A DNA stretch of 64,000 nucleotides from Shewanella metallivivens (GCF_028750675.1 NZ_JAQQPZ010000002.1:125800-189799), one strand, 5' to 3'. Shown: positions 9,156-19,085, numbered from the stretch's first letter. Notes: generated from the letters alone by a model not told the origin. Made by a program: numbers and translations.

Positions 9156-11078
9156 TTACTGACGACTTAACGATAAAATAGTCACGCCTTTATGCTCAAG
9201 CTTAAGCGGAGTATCTAATTGATAAGATTGTTTATTGATGATATCAGTGCCTTGGGTATTACCATTAAATACGCTGCTAAAGCGTTGTAAGTCGAGCTCA
9301 ACGCTTTGCTCATTTTTGTTGTAAATAATTAACAAGGTTTCATTATCAGCATGGCGACTTTGCACGTAAACGCCATCTTTAGGCACAAAATGACGCAAAT
9401 TGCCATGTTGTATTGCCGCAGAATGTTTACGGTAATTAAGCAAGCTGCGCATAAATGATAATGTGGCTTGTTGCTGATTATTTAAGCCTTCACCAGTAAA
9501 AGCGTTGACTTTATCTTGCGGCCATCCCCCCGGAAAATCACCACGCACGGCACCATCGTTTCTTCCTTCACTTGGGCTTTGCATTAGCACTTCTGTGCCA
9601 TAAAAAATCTGTGGAATACGGTTACTGGTGACTACGTATGCCATTGCAATATTAAACAAGCCTAAATCGTTTTTCATTAAGCTGTATAAACGGTTGGTGT
9701 CGTGATTACCTTCAAATAACACCAAATCTGTCGGTTTGGCATACACTACATCGTCGGCTAAGCGTTGGTACAAATTAATTAAACCTGTGTCCCAACCTTC
9801 GGGTTCGGTTAAGCTGGCAATTAACGTGTCGTAAAGTGGAAAGTCCATCATGCTTGGGGTGTATGAGGTGTAACCATCGCTATTTTGCTTACCTGCCTGC
9901 CAGTAACTGACAGTAATAGGATTGCCCGTCCACTCTTCGCCAACAATATTAAAGTTAGGGTATTCGTCCATAATGGCTTTAGACCAACGGGTTAAAAATG
10001 CTTTATCTGCGTAAGAGTAAGTGTCTTCGCGTATACCACTCAGGCCTGCATATTCAACCCACCAAATACTGTTTTGAATTAAGTAAGTCGCCATGTGTGG
10101 ATCGGTTTGATTCATGTCGGGCATGGTGTCGGTAAACCAGCCTTGATCAAAATCAGCGGTGTCACTGGCTACAGCGTATGGGTCTTGTACTGTGGTGCGA
10201 CGGTGGCTGGTGTATAAAATATCTTGCGGATTTTGCTGCCAGGCTTGCTGGCCGTTAACCCAGGTTTCGCTCGGAAAATCGGCCATCCATTGGTGACCTG
10301 AGCCCATGTGGTTAACGATGACATCTTTAATGACCCCAATGCCAAAGCTGCGTGCTTCTTGCACAAGTGCTTGGTACTCTTCATTGGTACCAAAACGTGG
10401 ATCAATTTGATAAAAATGGGTGGTGGAATAACCGTGATAAGAATACTTATCTTGGTTGTTTTCAAGCAGTGGGTTAATCCACAACTGAGTCACCCCTAAA
10501 TCGTGTAAGTAGGGTAGCGCTTTACGGATCCCCATAATGTCGCCACCGTGGCGACCACCATCAAAGCTGCGATCGGCTTTTTCAAGCATGCTTGGGTGAT
10601 TATCGTTGTCTGGATTGCCGTTAACAAAACGATCTGGGGTGATTAAGTAAATGACATCTTTATTGCTAAACCCTTGGCGTTCGCGCGCACCGGGCTCACG
10701 TGCTTGAATAGCATAATCAAATTGCTCAACTAGCTGATCATTATTATAAAGGCCAATTTTTAGTTGTTGTACTTTGGCATCTTGTAAATCTAAATTAATA
10801 AACAAATGATTGGGGCTTGCGGTTTGCTCAACGTTAACCAGCTTGACGCCCTGGGCGTTGAGCAGTTTAACCTGATGGCCGCTAATGTTGTCACCAGCAA
10901 CCAATAATTGCAGTTGTGGATTATGCATGCCAGCCCACCAAGAAAGCGGCTCAACGTTGACCTGTGCATTTACAGACAATACACAGCAATTCATTGCCAA
11001 TCCTAAGAAAACTGAGCCGGCTAACAAACGGTTTTTTGTTGGCTTTACGGTGTGTCTATAGCGAGTTGATAACGTCAT
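9156..11078 (-). CDS. GH13 neopullulanase / cyclomaltodextrinase (SusA-like), exported
   Basis: A 640-residue protein starting at ATG 11078 after AGGACAC. A basic N-region and hydrophobic core end at about residue 39 (SVNA), a signal peptide for the periplasm. Residues 40-130 look like the N-terminal cyclomaltodextrinase domain. The GH13 barrel starts with VIYLITPDRFVNG and shows VIKDVIVNH, the nucleophile in GIREDTYSY near residue 348, the acid/base in VGEEWTGNP near 380 and EGNHDTNR near 457. Family role: cleaves cyclodextrins, pullulan and maltodextrins to shorter sugars. It sits between the halogenase-like gene (70 bp upstream) and the lipoprotein amylase (85-112 bp downstream). Confidence 0.9.
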   Translation of the reverse strand: MTLSTRYRHTVKPTKNRLLAGSVFLGLAMNCCVLSVNAQVNVEPLSWWAGMHNPQLQLLVAGDNISGHQVKLLNAQGVKLVNVEQTASPNHLFINLDLQDAKVQQLKIGLYNNDQLVEQFDYAIQAREPGARERQGFSNKDVIYLITPDRFVNGNPDNDNHPSMLEKADRSFDGGRHGGDIMGIRKALPYLHDLGVTQLWINPLLENNQDKYSYHGYSTTHFYQIDPRFGTNEEYQALVQEARSFGIGVIKDVIVNHMGSGHQWMADFPSETWVNGQQAWQQNPQDILYTSHRRTTVQDPYAVASDTADFDQGWFTDTMPDMNQTDPHMATYLIQNSIWWVEYAGLSGIREDTYSYADKAFLTRWSKAIMDEYPNFNIVGEEWTGNPITVSYWQAGKQNSDGYTSYTPSMMDFPLYDTLIASLTEPEGWDTGLINLYQRLADDVVYAKPTDLVLFEGNHDTNRLYSLMKNDLGLFNIAMAYVVTSNRIPQIFYGTEVLMQSPSEGRNDGAVRGDFPGGWPQDKVNAFTGEGLNNQQQATLSFMRSLLNYRKHSAAIQHGNLRHFVPKDGVYVQSRHADNETLLIIYNKNEQSVELDLQRFSSVFNGNTQGTDIINKQSYQLDTPLKLEHKGVTILSLSRQ

Positions 11079-11148
11079 TTTGTGTCCTATGAAATTTTTG
11101 TTTGGTTATTGGTATTGTTTTTGAGTCTCGTTGCGTAATTTGAACGCG

Positions 11149-12666
11149 TTAAAGTCCCCGAATAAACGCGCTATGTTCAGGCATGCTGGCAACCGTGGTG
11201 TTAATCACTTTGCTTATGTTGCCTAAGTAGTCATGTAATGCAGTCGGCTCAACCGCTGCAGCAAGCGGATGAAAGTCTGTCGGTTTAATGCCTTGGCCGA
11301 GCATCACCTGTATCCAGGCGGCTTCGGTAAACAGTTCATCTTGATGCCTAAATACGCAGGCGGTTTGGTTAAATAAATCAATTTTTTGTTGCAACCCCTC
11401 TGGAATACTCATGTCACGGCAATGTTGCCATAACCCTGCATTTTCAGGCTCTTTTTGTTTGGCGTTGAGGTGATAGTGCAAAATAATAAAGTCGCGAATT
11501 TGTTCAAACTCAGTTTGTGATTGGCGATTAAACTCATCGATTTGCTGCGATTGAATGCCGTGATGCGGGAACAATTTCGTTAAGCGAATAATCGCCGATT
11601 GCACTAAATGCAAGCTGGTGGATTCTAGCGGCTCTAAAAATCCACTCGATAAACCAATCGCGATACAGTTTTTATGCCACTGCTTAACTCGTCTACCCGT
11701 GGTGAAATTGATTTTACGGGGCTCAGCTAATGGTCTGCCATCAAGGTTGTCGAGTAACAGCTGTTTTGCTTGCGCATCGCTCATGAATTGGCTGCTATAG
11801 ACAATGCCATTGCCGGTACGGTGTTGTAGTGGAATTCGCCATTGCCAACCTGCATCATGTGCAGTGGCTTTAGTGTAGGGCAGAAGTGGGGTTGTACTTT
11901 CACATGGAACGGCGTAAGCGCTGTCACAGGGTAACCAATGTTGCCAGTTTTCGTAATCGACACCGAGCGCTTGTTCAATTAATAGGGCGGCAAAGCCTGA
12001 GCAGTCGATAAATAATTCGCCGGCTATCGTCTGGCCGTTTTGCAAGATAACACTGGCGATATTGCCACTGTTATCAAGTGTAGTGTTATCTATTTTACCT
12101 TCAAGGCGCTTAACGCCTCGCTGCAAACAATATTGTTGCAGCAGGGTGGCATATAAGCTGGCATCAAAATGGTAGGCATGAGTAATGCCCGACATTTGTG
12201 CATTGGGGATATTAGCAATAGGTTGAAATTTATTGTGTTTAGCGGCCTGATAATTAATGGAATAACGCCAAAAGTCTGCCGGATTGTATTGTGTGTCTGA
12301 GGTGTGAGCTGCTTGGGCGCAAAGCCAGTAATGATGAAATGAAGTAAAGCCTAGGTCGCGACCTACATTACCAAAGGCGTGCATGTAAGTATCACCTTGT
12401 TGATACCAGTTTTCAAATTCGATGCCCAATTTATAAGTCGCTTGGGTTGTGTGAATAAAATCACTTTCTTTAATGCCCAGAACACGATTAAAAATTTGCA
12501 GTGGCGGAATAGTGGCTTCGCCCACACCAATCGTACCAATGGCCTCTGACTCGATGAGGGTAATATTGAGTTGGGTGTTAAATAATCGGCTCAACATGGC
12601 TGCAGTCATCCACCCAGAGGTGCCGCCGCCCACAATGACAATGTTTTTTATTGTTGTTTGGTTCAT
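11149..12666 (-). CDS. Flavin-dependent tryptophan-halogenase-like protein
   Basis: A 505-residue cytosolic protein with the full set of flavin halogenase motifs: the FAD fold VGGGTSGW at residues 12-19, a lysine at residue 79 in TYKLGIEFENW (the position of the catalytic lysine of PrnA), the WxWxIP motif at residues 274-279, and GFLEPLEST with the conserved glutamate near residue 350. All catalytic positions are therefore present. Its place between a TonB receptor and amylases is a recurring arrangement in carbohydrate loci of marine and plant-associated proteobacteria, but the substrate there is unknown. Chlorination of free tryptophan is only one option. It would need a separate flavin reductase, and none is in the window. 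Confidence 0.88.
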   Translation of the reverse strand: MNQTTIKNIVIVGGGTSGWMTAAMLSRLFNTQLNITLIESEAIGTIGVGEATIPPLQIFNRVLGIKESDFIHTTQATYKLGIEFENWYQQGDTYMHAFGNVGRDLGFTSFHHYWLCAQAAHTSDTQYNPADFWRYSINYQAAKHNKFQPIANIPNAQMSGITHAYHFDASLYATLLQQYCLQRGVKRLEGKIDNTTLDNSGNIASVILQNGQTIAGELFIDCSGFAALLIEQALGVDYENWQHWLPCDSAYAVPCESTTPLLPYTKATAHDAGWQWRIPLQHRTGNGIVYSSQFMSDAQAKQLLLDNLDGRPLAEPRKINFTTGRRVKQWHKNCIAIGLSSGFLEPLESTSLHLVQSAIIRLTKLFPHHGIQSQQIDEFNRQSQTEFEQIRDFIILHYHLNAKQKEPENAGLWQHCRDMSIPEGLQQKIDLFNQTACVFRHQDELFTEAAWIQVMLGQGIKPTDFHPLAAAVEPTALHDYLGNISKVINTTVASMPEHSAFIRGL

Positions 12667-12706
12667 TGTAATCGCCTTTATATAATGTGTGATGAGGTTA
12701 ATAAAG

Positions 12707-12742
12707 AAAAAAAGCCCCTGTATAAAGGTACAGAGGCTTTTT
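12707..12742 (-). terminator. Terminator between receptor and halogenase genes
   Basis: On the minus strand a stem of about 13 pairs with one G-U pair (arms 12742-12729 and 12722-12709) is followed by T-rich sequence. It lies directly after the TonB receptor stop and would lower expression of the downstream enzymes relative to the receptor. Confidence 0.7.
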
Positions 12743-12758
12743 GTCAGCTTATTGCAAA

Positions 12759-15479
12759 TTAAAACTTGTAGTTGGCACCTAACATAAAGTTACGGCCATA
12801 GTTTTGATAATCGCGAACTAAGCGTTGGTCATCACCTGTGTACGAGGTAAAAGGCTCGTTGGTCAAGTTATTCACTTGGAACTGAACCGATAAACCGTAT
12901 AAGGCATCGATTCCGCTCTCGGTAAAGTCATAACCAATTTGCGCATCGACTACGGTTTCTGCTTTCACGTTAACGTTGACACGCGTTAAGCTGATTGCGG
13001 TGACTTCACCTAAGAAGTCACTACGGTAGCGAGAACTGATACGCGCTTCAAAGCCTGCATTTTCATAATAAACTGTAGCGTTAAAGGTTTTTTCAGATAG
13101 ACCTTCTAGCTTTTGTGGATCACTGTCTGCAGTTTCTTTTACTTCGCTGTCATTGTACGAGCCACTTAAGATAGTACCAAACCCTTCTAGTTGGTCGGCA
13201 AACAAACCAAAATCTAGCGATAAAGAGGCTTCAATACCTTGAACATATCCGCCGTTACCATTTTGTGGTTGGGTGACTAAACCAATTGGATTGTCTGTTG
13301 GTGCTTGTGGTAAAAAGGTACTGAAATCAAGCGCTGTCTGTTGATCATATACGAAGTTTTCAAGGTCTTTGTAGTATACCGCTAATGCAAAGTAACCTTG
13401 ATCGCTAAAATAGTTTTCGTAGCTTATGTCATACTGACGCGCTAACCAAGGGCGTAACTCAGGATTACCTGCACCACCTGACCAGTTAACACCGTCAGTT
13501 GGATTCTGATTGTAGCTAAAGTTAACGTTGGCATTCATTTTGTCCATGCGCGCACGGGTTAGGGTACGAGCGGCGGCAAAGCGAACCATTTGACCATCGG
13601 CCACTTCAAAACCTAAGTTTAAGCTTGGCAACCATTCAACGTAAGAGTCACCTGCGGTGCGAGGAGTGACGATAACCTCGCCATCTTCAACCGTCGCCAC
13701 TGTCCCGTCTGAACTTTGGTCAGTGTGCACTGCCTGAATACCAATATTACCTGTTACCGGTAAACCAAATAATTCAGATTCTAAATTGGCTTTAACGTAT
13801 AGCGTTGACACTTCTTCTGAAATGGCCCAAGAGTTAGTTGCGCGAGATAAATCGACATCTGCTACGTCAGTTTCGGTGTAACCGCCAGCATGATAAAATG
13901 CCAGCGCGTCGTAACTTAATACATCACCCATACCGAAAAAGTCTAATGACGTTGGCGATAACAAGAATTCATCAGGCACGGTTTCTAAGTAGTTATCTGA
14001 GCCGTCATAACCCGCTAAGGTGAGGTAATAACCTTTGTCTAACTTGCTCTTATCACGGTTAGTGCGGTTAACACCAAATTCAACGCTACGAACAGCACCT
14101 TCATCGAATATGTATTCAGCACTTAAACGGAACGAGTTTAGCTCATCTTCAATTTCTGGTTTATTGATAAAACCGTCTTGGGTGTTAGGCCCTAATGGAC
14201 TGCCCCAGCCAAGTGGATCACCTAATTTAATGACATTAGGGTCTGCGTAATCTAAGTTGTGAGTAAAGTCGTAACCGCCATTACCATTATAGGCAAAGCC
14301 TAAGTCATCAACAGCGCCAACACCGGTACCACGACCAGTACCGCTGTAGGTTTCCATACCGATGTCGGTACGGTCAACTTTTGACATCGCGATGTCAGCT
14401 TCAATGCTCCAGTTGTCGTTGATGGTGTATTTATTGTTCCAACCGATTGAAATTGAGTCAGCATCACGTTTGTTAACGTCGTTACGTACAACCACTTCTG
14501 CACCAATAATGGTGCCTTCAGTGACAAGGCCGTTTTCAGTTGCTGCAGCCGTTACGCCGCCATTAGCACCCCATGCTGCAGGGATTTCAATGCCGCGTAA
14601 GCGTTGGTCGTCGGTAAATTTAGTGTAATAAACATCAACGACAGAGGTAAATTGCTCGTTAGGTGCATATTCAAATACCGCTAACACACCGTCACGTTCT
14701 AATTCACTTGAACGTACAAACGGTTTTGCTCCGCCTAGTATGCTATCACCCGCGTCATTTGTTGGGTAACCCCAAGCTTGCCAGCGCTCTTCTTGGTTTG
14801 GCGACACCATACGGGCGTAACCTAATGCCACACCAATGGTATCGTCTGCAAATTGGTCAATGTACGAAATACTGCCACGGTAGCCAGTGTCATCCGAACC
14901 ACTGTTTAACGAGCCTAAATCGTTCATTTCGCCGCGTAAAGACACCGCAATCGTTTGCTCGCCATGTGTTAATGGGCTAATGGTTTGCATGTCTACTGTG
15001 CCGCCGATGGCTTGTGCCATAACAGATGCATCAGGGGTTTTATACACCACCACACGGTTAAGTAATTCTGAAGGGTATTGGTCAAATTCAACGCCACGGT
15101 TGTCGTTGACTGACGCTTGTTCGCGACCGTTTAAGGTAGCAGTGGTAAAGTCTGGGCCTAAACCACGAATTGAGATTACGTTTGCACGGCCGTCTAAACG
15201 TTGTGCGGCAATGCCGGGTAAACGTGCTAGTGACTCAGCGATACTGACGTCTGGTAATTTACCTATGTCTTCTGCAGAAATAGCTTCAACAATTGAAGAT
15301 GAAGACATTTTTAATGATTGTGATTCTTGTAAGCTGCGGCGAATACCTGTGACTTGAATCACTTCAATATTTTCTTCAGCAGCTTCAGTTGTTTGAACAT
15401 CATCAGCAGCGTAAGCACTCATACTTGCACCTGCAGCGGCTAATGCTAGCGTTAGTAGGCTCGGTTTAAATAGCAACAT
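12759..15479 (-). CDS. TonB-dependent receptor for maltodextrins (inferred substrate)
   Basis: A 906-residue outer-membrane receptor. A signal peptide (residues 1-24, ending SAYA) is followed by a TonB-box-like ENIEVIQVTGIRRSLQES near residues 35-55. The plug has LPDVSIAESLARLPGIAAQR and DARVISIRGL-like text (residues 75-110), and a long 22-strand barrel ends in the terminal aromatic of LGANYKF. Length and features match the TonB receptors of sugar-utilisation loci. Its ATG 15479 follows AGGGGA. An in-frame-unrelated ATG five bases upstream opens a five-codon frame (MNVAI) overlapping the start. The promoter carries a MalR-type operator, so the substrate is probably maltodextrin. It is followed by a terminator before the halogenase. 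Confidence 0.92.
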   Translation of the reverse strand: MLLFKPSLLTLALAAAGASMSAYAADDVQTTEAAEENIEVIQVTGIRRSLQESQSLKMSSSSIVEAISAEDIGKLPDVSIAESLARLPGIAAQRLDGRANVISIRGLGPDFTTATLNGREQASVNDNRGVEFDQYPSELLNRVVVYKTPDASVMAQAIGGTVDMQTISPLTHGEQTIAVSLRGEMNDLGSLNSGSDDTGYRGSISYIDQFADDTIGVALGYARMVSPNQEERWQAWGYPTNDAGDSILGGAKPFVRSSELERDGVLAVFEYAPNEQFTSVVDVYYTKFTDDQRLRGIEIPAAWGANGGVTAAATENGLVTEGTIIGAEVVVRNDVNKRDADSISIGWNNKYTINDNWSIEADIAMSKVDRTDIGMETYSGTGRGTGVGAVDDLGFAYNGNGGYDFTHNLDYADPNVIKLGDPLGWGSPLGPNTQDGFINKPEIEDELNSFRLSAEYIFDEGAVRSVEFGVNRTNRDKSKLDKGYYLTLAGYDGSDNYLETVPDEFLLSPTSLDFFGMGDVLSYDALAFYHAGGYTETDVADVDLSRATNSWAISEEVSTLYVKANLESELFGLPVTGNIGIQAVHTDQSSDGTVATVEDGEVIVTPRTAGDSYVEWLPSLNLGFEVADGQMVRFAAARTLTRARMDKMNANVNFSYNQNPTDGVNWSGGAGNPELRPWLARQYDISYENYFSDQGYFALAVYYKDLENFVYDQQTALDFSTFLPQAPTDNPIGLVTQPQNGNGGYVQGIEASLSLDFGLFADQLEGFGTILSGSYNDSEVKETADSDPQKLEGLSEKTFNATVYYENAGFEARISSRYRSDFLGEVTAISLTRVNVNVKAETVVDAQIGYDFTESGIDALYGLSVQFQVNNLTNEPFTSYTGDDQRLVRDYQNYGRNFMLGANYKF

Positions 15480-15652
15480 TCATCTTTCCCCTTTGTTGAA
15501 CACTTAACTCGTTAATTTAGGTCGCGAGTTAGTGTCCTTTTGAATTTTGGTTACAGTCTTTTATTGTGTTTATGCTCCGACATGCTTAATTAACTTTATA
15601 AGTGACTGCATAAGTGCCGAAGTTATGACCAAATTGTTGCACAACAGTAACG

Positions 15653-15701
15653 ATATTACTCTCAGTTCACTTTTGCCGACAATGTTATGCATACGTATTC
15701 A
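15653..15701 (-). promoter_or_regulatory. MalR-type operator plus promoter for the TonB receptor operon
   Basis: The operator at 15688-15701 reads TGAATACGTATGCA on the minus strand. It is followed by 5 bp, -35 TTGTCG (15682-15677), an 18-bp spacer and -10 TAATAT (15658-15653). The transcript would have a leader of about 165 nt before the receptor start. Confidence 0.75.
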
Positions 15702-15836
15702 AAGGTTGGCGACATGATGTTGTGACGCTTTATTACATTTATTAAACATCTTTTTAATCCTGCATTTTAATTGTAAGTTATTGATTGTGATTGTATTTTG
15801 TTGGTCTGTATTTTGTGAGTGATAAACGTATTTCTT

Positions 15837-15886
15837 TGCATACGTATGCAGACGTATTGAACCTGATTTCCTTATTCACGTATCCT
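15837..15886 (+). promoter_or_regulatory. MalR-type operator plus promoter for the cytosolic alpha-glucosidase
   Basis: The perfect palindrome TGCATACGTATGCA (15837-15850) is followed after 6 bp by -35 TTGAAC (15857-15862), an 18-bp spacer and -10 TATCCT (15881-15886). A second, weaker overlapping match, TGCAGACGTATTGA, lies at 15847-15860. It diverges from the receptor promoter in the same 502-bp gap. Confidence 0.75.
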
Positions 15887-15981
15887 CGGGGATAATAAAT
15901 AACAACAGCGTTCTATTACGCGAACGCAACATTAAGTTAACTCACGGGTCGAAATTGGGTTAACTCATTCAAGGGGAAGTA

Positions 15982-17613
15982 ATGAATCAGGTTACCTGGT
16001 GGCGTGGTGGAGTGATATATCAAGTCTATCCTCGTAGTTTAATGGATTCTAATGGCGACGGTGTGGGTGACTTGCAGGGCATTATTGCTAAGCTTGACTA
16101 CATTGCGAGCCTCAACGTGGATGCGATTTGGATATCACCTTTCTTTAAATCGCCAATGAAAGACTTTGGTTACGACATTAGTGACTATCTTGAAATTGAT
16201 CCTTTGTTTGGCACCATGGCTGATTTTGAACAGCTTATTGAACAGGCACATCAACGCAATATTAAAGTGGTGATTGACCAAGTGTTAAGTCATACCTCAG
16301 ATCAACATGCGTGGTTTGAACAAAGCCGCCAAAGCCGTGATAACGATAAGGCTGATTGGTATGTGTGGGCAGATCCTAAAGATGATGGCAGCGCGCCTAA
16401 CAATTGGCTTGCTATCTTTGGTGGTTGCGCATGGGAATGGGAACCTCGCCGCCAGCAGTATTATTTACATAACTTTCTTAAAAGCCAACCGGATTTAAAC
16501 TTCCATAGTCCGCAAGTTCGCCAAGCGGTGTTAAATAACGTGGAATTTTGGCTTAAAAAGGGCGTGGATGGTTTCCGTCTGGATGCCATCACTTTCTGTT
16601 ACCACGATGAACAATTACGCGATAACCCTGCAAAACCTAAAGACCAACGGCAAGGTCGTGGCTTTAGCGAAGACAATCCGTATGCGTATCAATACCATTA
16701 TTACAATAATACCCGTCCACAAACGGTGGGTTTTATTGAAGAGTTGCGGGCATTGATTAACCGCTATCCTGGGGCCGTGACATTAGGTGAGGTCTCATCA
16801 GAAGATTCACTCGCCACTATGGCTGAATATACCCAAGGTGAAGACCGTTTACATATGGCCTACAGTTTTGAGCTGTTAACTGATGATTTTAGCGCGGCCT
16901 ATATTCGCCAAACCGTAGAAGAATTAGAAGCCAGTATTGGTGATGGTTGGCCATGTTGGGCAATTGGTAACCACGATGTTCAACGAGTTGCTACGCGTTG
17001 GGGCAAGCAGCAAGCTAACCCGACCATGATAAAAATGCTCAATGCAATGTTGTTTTCATTACGCGGCAGTGTCTGCAGTTATCAAGGTGAAGAGCTTGGT
17101 CTGACAGAAGCGCCAATTGAATTTAACCAGTTACAAGACCCGTTTGGTATTGCATTTTGGCCGATGTTTAAAGGTCGTGATGGTTGTCGTACGCCAATGC
17201 CATGGGTTAAGTCTGAAGACAATGCAGGCTTTAGCCATACGCAGCCTTGGTTACCGATATCTGCACAGCACATTTCTAGTGCCGTTGATGTACAAGAAGC
17301 CGACAGTGAGTCTGTTTTAAACAGTTACCGTCACTTTTTAGCATGGCGTAAACAGCAAAACGTGTTGATCGCTGGTGACATTCAGTTTGTAAATGCTCAT
17401 CCTAATGTGTTGGCTTTTGTCAGAACGCTGGGTTCACAGCGGATGTTGGTATTGTTTAACTTATCAATACAACAATCACAGTTTGAGTTAGCTGATATTA
17501 AGGTTAACACCGTGCTGGATGACCATGGGCTAGCAACAGGGCATCAAGATAAGCTGCAACCAAGTACCATTGTGCTACCAGGGTTTAGTAGCTTTTATGC
17601 CTTTGTCGATTAA
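15982..17613 (+). CDS. GH13 alpha-glucosidase, cytosolic
   Basis: A 543-residue protein without a signal peptide, starting at ATG 15982 after AAGGGGAAG. The N-terminus has WWRGGVIYQVYPRSLMDSNG and GDLQGI, typical of the oligo-1,6-glucosidase/alpha-glucosidase group. The catalytic trio is visible: nucleophile in GFRLDAITF near residue 199, acid/base in LGEVSSED near 270 and GNHDVQR near 329. Role: hydrolysis of imported maltose and maltodextrins to glucose in the cytosol. It has its own MalR-type promoter and an intrinsic terminator, and diverges from the receptor operon. Whether it prefers alpha-1,4 or alpha-1,6 bonds cannot be told from this reading. Confidence 0.9.
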   Translation: MNQVTWWRGGVIYQVYPRSLMDSNGDGVGDLQGIIAKLDYIASLNVDAIWISPFFKSPMKDFGYDISDYLEIDPLFGTMADFEQLIEQAHQRNIKVVIDQVLSHTSDQHAWFEQSRQSRDNDKADWYVWADPKDDGSAPNNWLAIFGGCAWEWEPRRQQYYLHNFLKSQPDLNFHSPQVRQAVLNNVEFWLKKGVDGFRLDAITFCYHDEQLRDNPAKPKDQRQGRGFSEDNPYAYQYHYYNNTRPQTVGFIEELRALINRYPGAVTLGEVSSEDSLATMAEYTQGEDRLHMAYSFELLTDDFSAAYIRQTVEELEASIGDGWPCWAIGNHDVQRVATRWGKQQANPTMIKMLNAMLFSLRGSVCSYQGEELGLTEAPIEFNQLQDPFGIAFWPMFKGRDGCRTPMPWVKSEDNAGFSHTQPWLPISAQHISSAVDVQEADSESVLNSYRHFLAWRKQQNVLIAGDIQFVNAHPNVLAFVRTLGSQRMLVLFNLSIQQSQFELADIKVNTVLDDHGLATGHQDKLQPSTIVLPGFSSFYAFVD

Positions 17614-17620
17614 CGTGATT

Positions 17621-17652
17621 AAGCCGAAGTGCTATGAGCATTTCGGCTTTTT
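17621..17652 (+). terminator. Terminator after the alpha-glucosidase gene
   Basis: A 13-pair stem with one G-T pair (17621-17633 with 17637-17649), a 3-nt loop and a run of five T. Confidence 0.8.
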
Positions 17653-17761
17653 AGATCTCAAGGCTACTCTTGAGCTGTATCGGCCTTGTATGGCATCACT
17701 GTGACATAGCAACAGTGAGCAAAATAACTAAATAACAATAACTAACGAGAAGAGACCAATT

Positions 17762-19030
17762 ATGGCTTCAACAATGCAAAGTACAGAATACACGGCTACT
17801 GACGGTGGTAATGGTAATTACCGGTTTGCGTTAGTGTCATTAACCTCGCTGTTTTTTATGTGGGGATTTATCACCTGTTTAAACGACATTTTAATTCCGC
17901 ACTTAAAGGCGGTGTTTTCACTTAATTACACCGAGGCGATGCTGATCCAATTTTGCTTTTTTGGCGCTTACTTTTTGGTGTCGTTGCCCGCGGGTAAGTT
18001 AGTTAAAAAAATGGGTTATCAAAAAGGCATAGTATGTGGATTATTAATCGCCTGCTTAGGTTGTTTGTTGTTTTATCCCGCCGCGGCGTTTGCTACATAC
18101 GGATTGTTTTTAGGTGCATTGTTCGTATTGGCATCAGGCATTACCATTTTACAAGTCGCAGCCAATCCTTATGTTAATGCATTAGGCAGTGTTGAAACCG
18201 CATCGAGCCGCTTAAATCTGACCCAAGCATTCAATGCACTGGGTACCACGGTTGCACCTTATTTTGGTGCTGTACTCATCTTGTCTGTGGCAAGTGGCGC
18301 TGCTGAAGGTTTAAGCCATGCGCAAGCCGAAGCGGAAGTGGTTAAACTGCCATACCTTATTTTGGCCGCCATGTTAGGTCTTTTAGCGTTTATTTTTGCC
18401 AAACTTAACTTACCGACCATTGCTGAGCACAATGAAGTGTCTGACAACAAAGGGGTTGTTACACATAACGGCAAAACCAGCGCATGGCAGAGTACCCATT
18501 TAGTGTTGGGCGCGGTGGGTATTTTTGTTTATGTGGGCGCTGAAGTCTCCATTGGTAGCTTTTTGGTTAACTTTTTAGGCGAAGAGCATATTGCCGGTTT
18601 ACAAGAAGCCGATGCGGCTAAATACATTACCTATTATTGGGGCGGGGCGATGGTCGGTCGTTTTATTGGCTCTGCGGTAATGCAAAAAATTCCGGCGGGT
18701 ACCATGCTCGCTTTTAATGCCTTAATGGCTGCTGTGCTTGTGTTAGTGGCAATGACTAGCAGTGGCGCTATTGCCATGTGGTCAATTTTAGGTGTGGGAC
18801 TGTTTAACTCAATTATGTTCCCAACCATTTTTAGCCTGGCATTGCGTGGCTTAGGCCCACACACCTCACAAGGCAGTGGTATTTTATGTTTAGCCATTGT
18901 GGGCGGCGCGATTGTACCGTTATTGCAAGGTGTCATGGCAGATGCCATGGGCTTACAACTGGCGTTTATTTTACCGGTTGTGTGTTATGGCTTTATTTTA
19001 TTTTATGGCGCTAAAGGCTCAAAAATGTAA
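17762..19030 (+). CDS. FHS-type MFS sugar transporter (glucose/galactose-like)
   Basis: A 422-residue inner-membrane carrier with 12 predicted membrane segments. It has the family signatures [19 protein letters not shown] near residue 35 and NPYVNALG followed by [13 protein letters not shown] near residue 150. It starts at ATG 17762 after GAGAAGAG. This subfamily carries monosaccharides by proton symport. Here it most likely takes up the glucose made by the GH15 and GH97 enzymes. No MalR-type operator is visible in the 108-bp gap before it, only an inverted repeat TCACTGT/ACAGTGA at 17696-17718, so it may have other control or depend on read-through. Confidence 0.85.
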   Translation: MASTMQSTEYTATDGGNGNYRFALVSLTSLFFMWGFITCLNDILIPHLKAVFSLNYTEAMLIQFCFFGAYFLVSLPAGKLVKKMGYQKGIVCGLLIACLGCLLFYPAAAFATYGLFLGALFVLASGITILQVAANPYVNALGSVETASSRLNLTQAFNALGTTVAPYFGAVLILSVASGAAEGLSHAQAEAEVVKLPYLILAAMLGLLAFIFAKLNLPTIAEHNEVSDNKGVVTHNGKTSAWQSTHLVLGAVGIFVYVGAEVSIGSFLVNFLGEEHIAGLQEADAAKYITYYWGGAMVGRFIGSAVMQKIPAGTMLAFNALMAAVLVLVAMTSSGAIAMWSILGVGLFNSIMFPTIFSLALRGLGPHTSQGSGILCLAIVGGAIVPLLQGVMADAMGLQLAFILPVVCYGFILFYGAKGSKM

Positions 19031-19063
19031 TTGGTGATATCCAGTTTACTGGCATACCAACTC

Positions 19064-19085
19064 AGCGACCTTCGGGTCGCTTTTT
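19064..19085 (+). terminator. Terminator after the sugar transporter
   Basis: A 7-bp stem AGCGACC/GGTCGCT (19064-19070, 19075-19081) with a TTCG tetraloop and T5. Confidence 0.85.

Noticed and set aside
17696..17718. TCACTGT/ACAGTGA as a CRP or MalR site before the FHS transporter
   Set aside because: It does not fit the CRP consensus well and is unrelated to the MalR-type palindrome.
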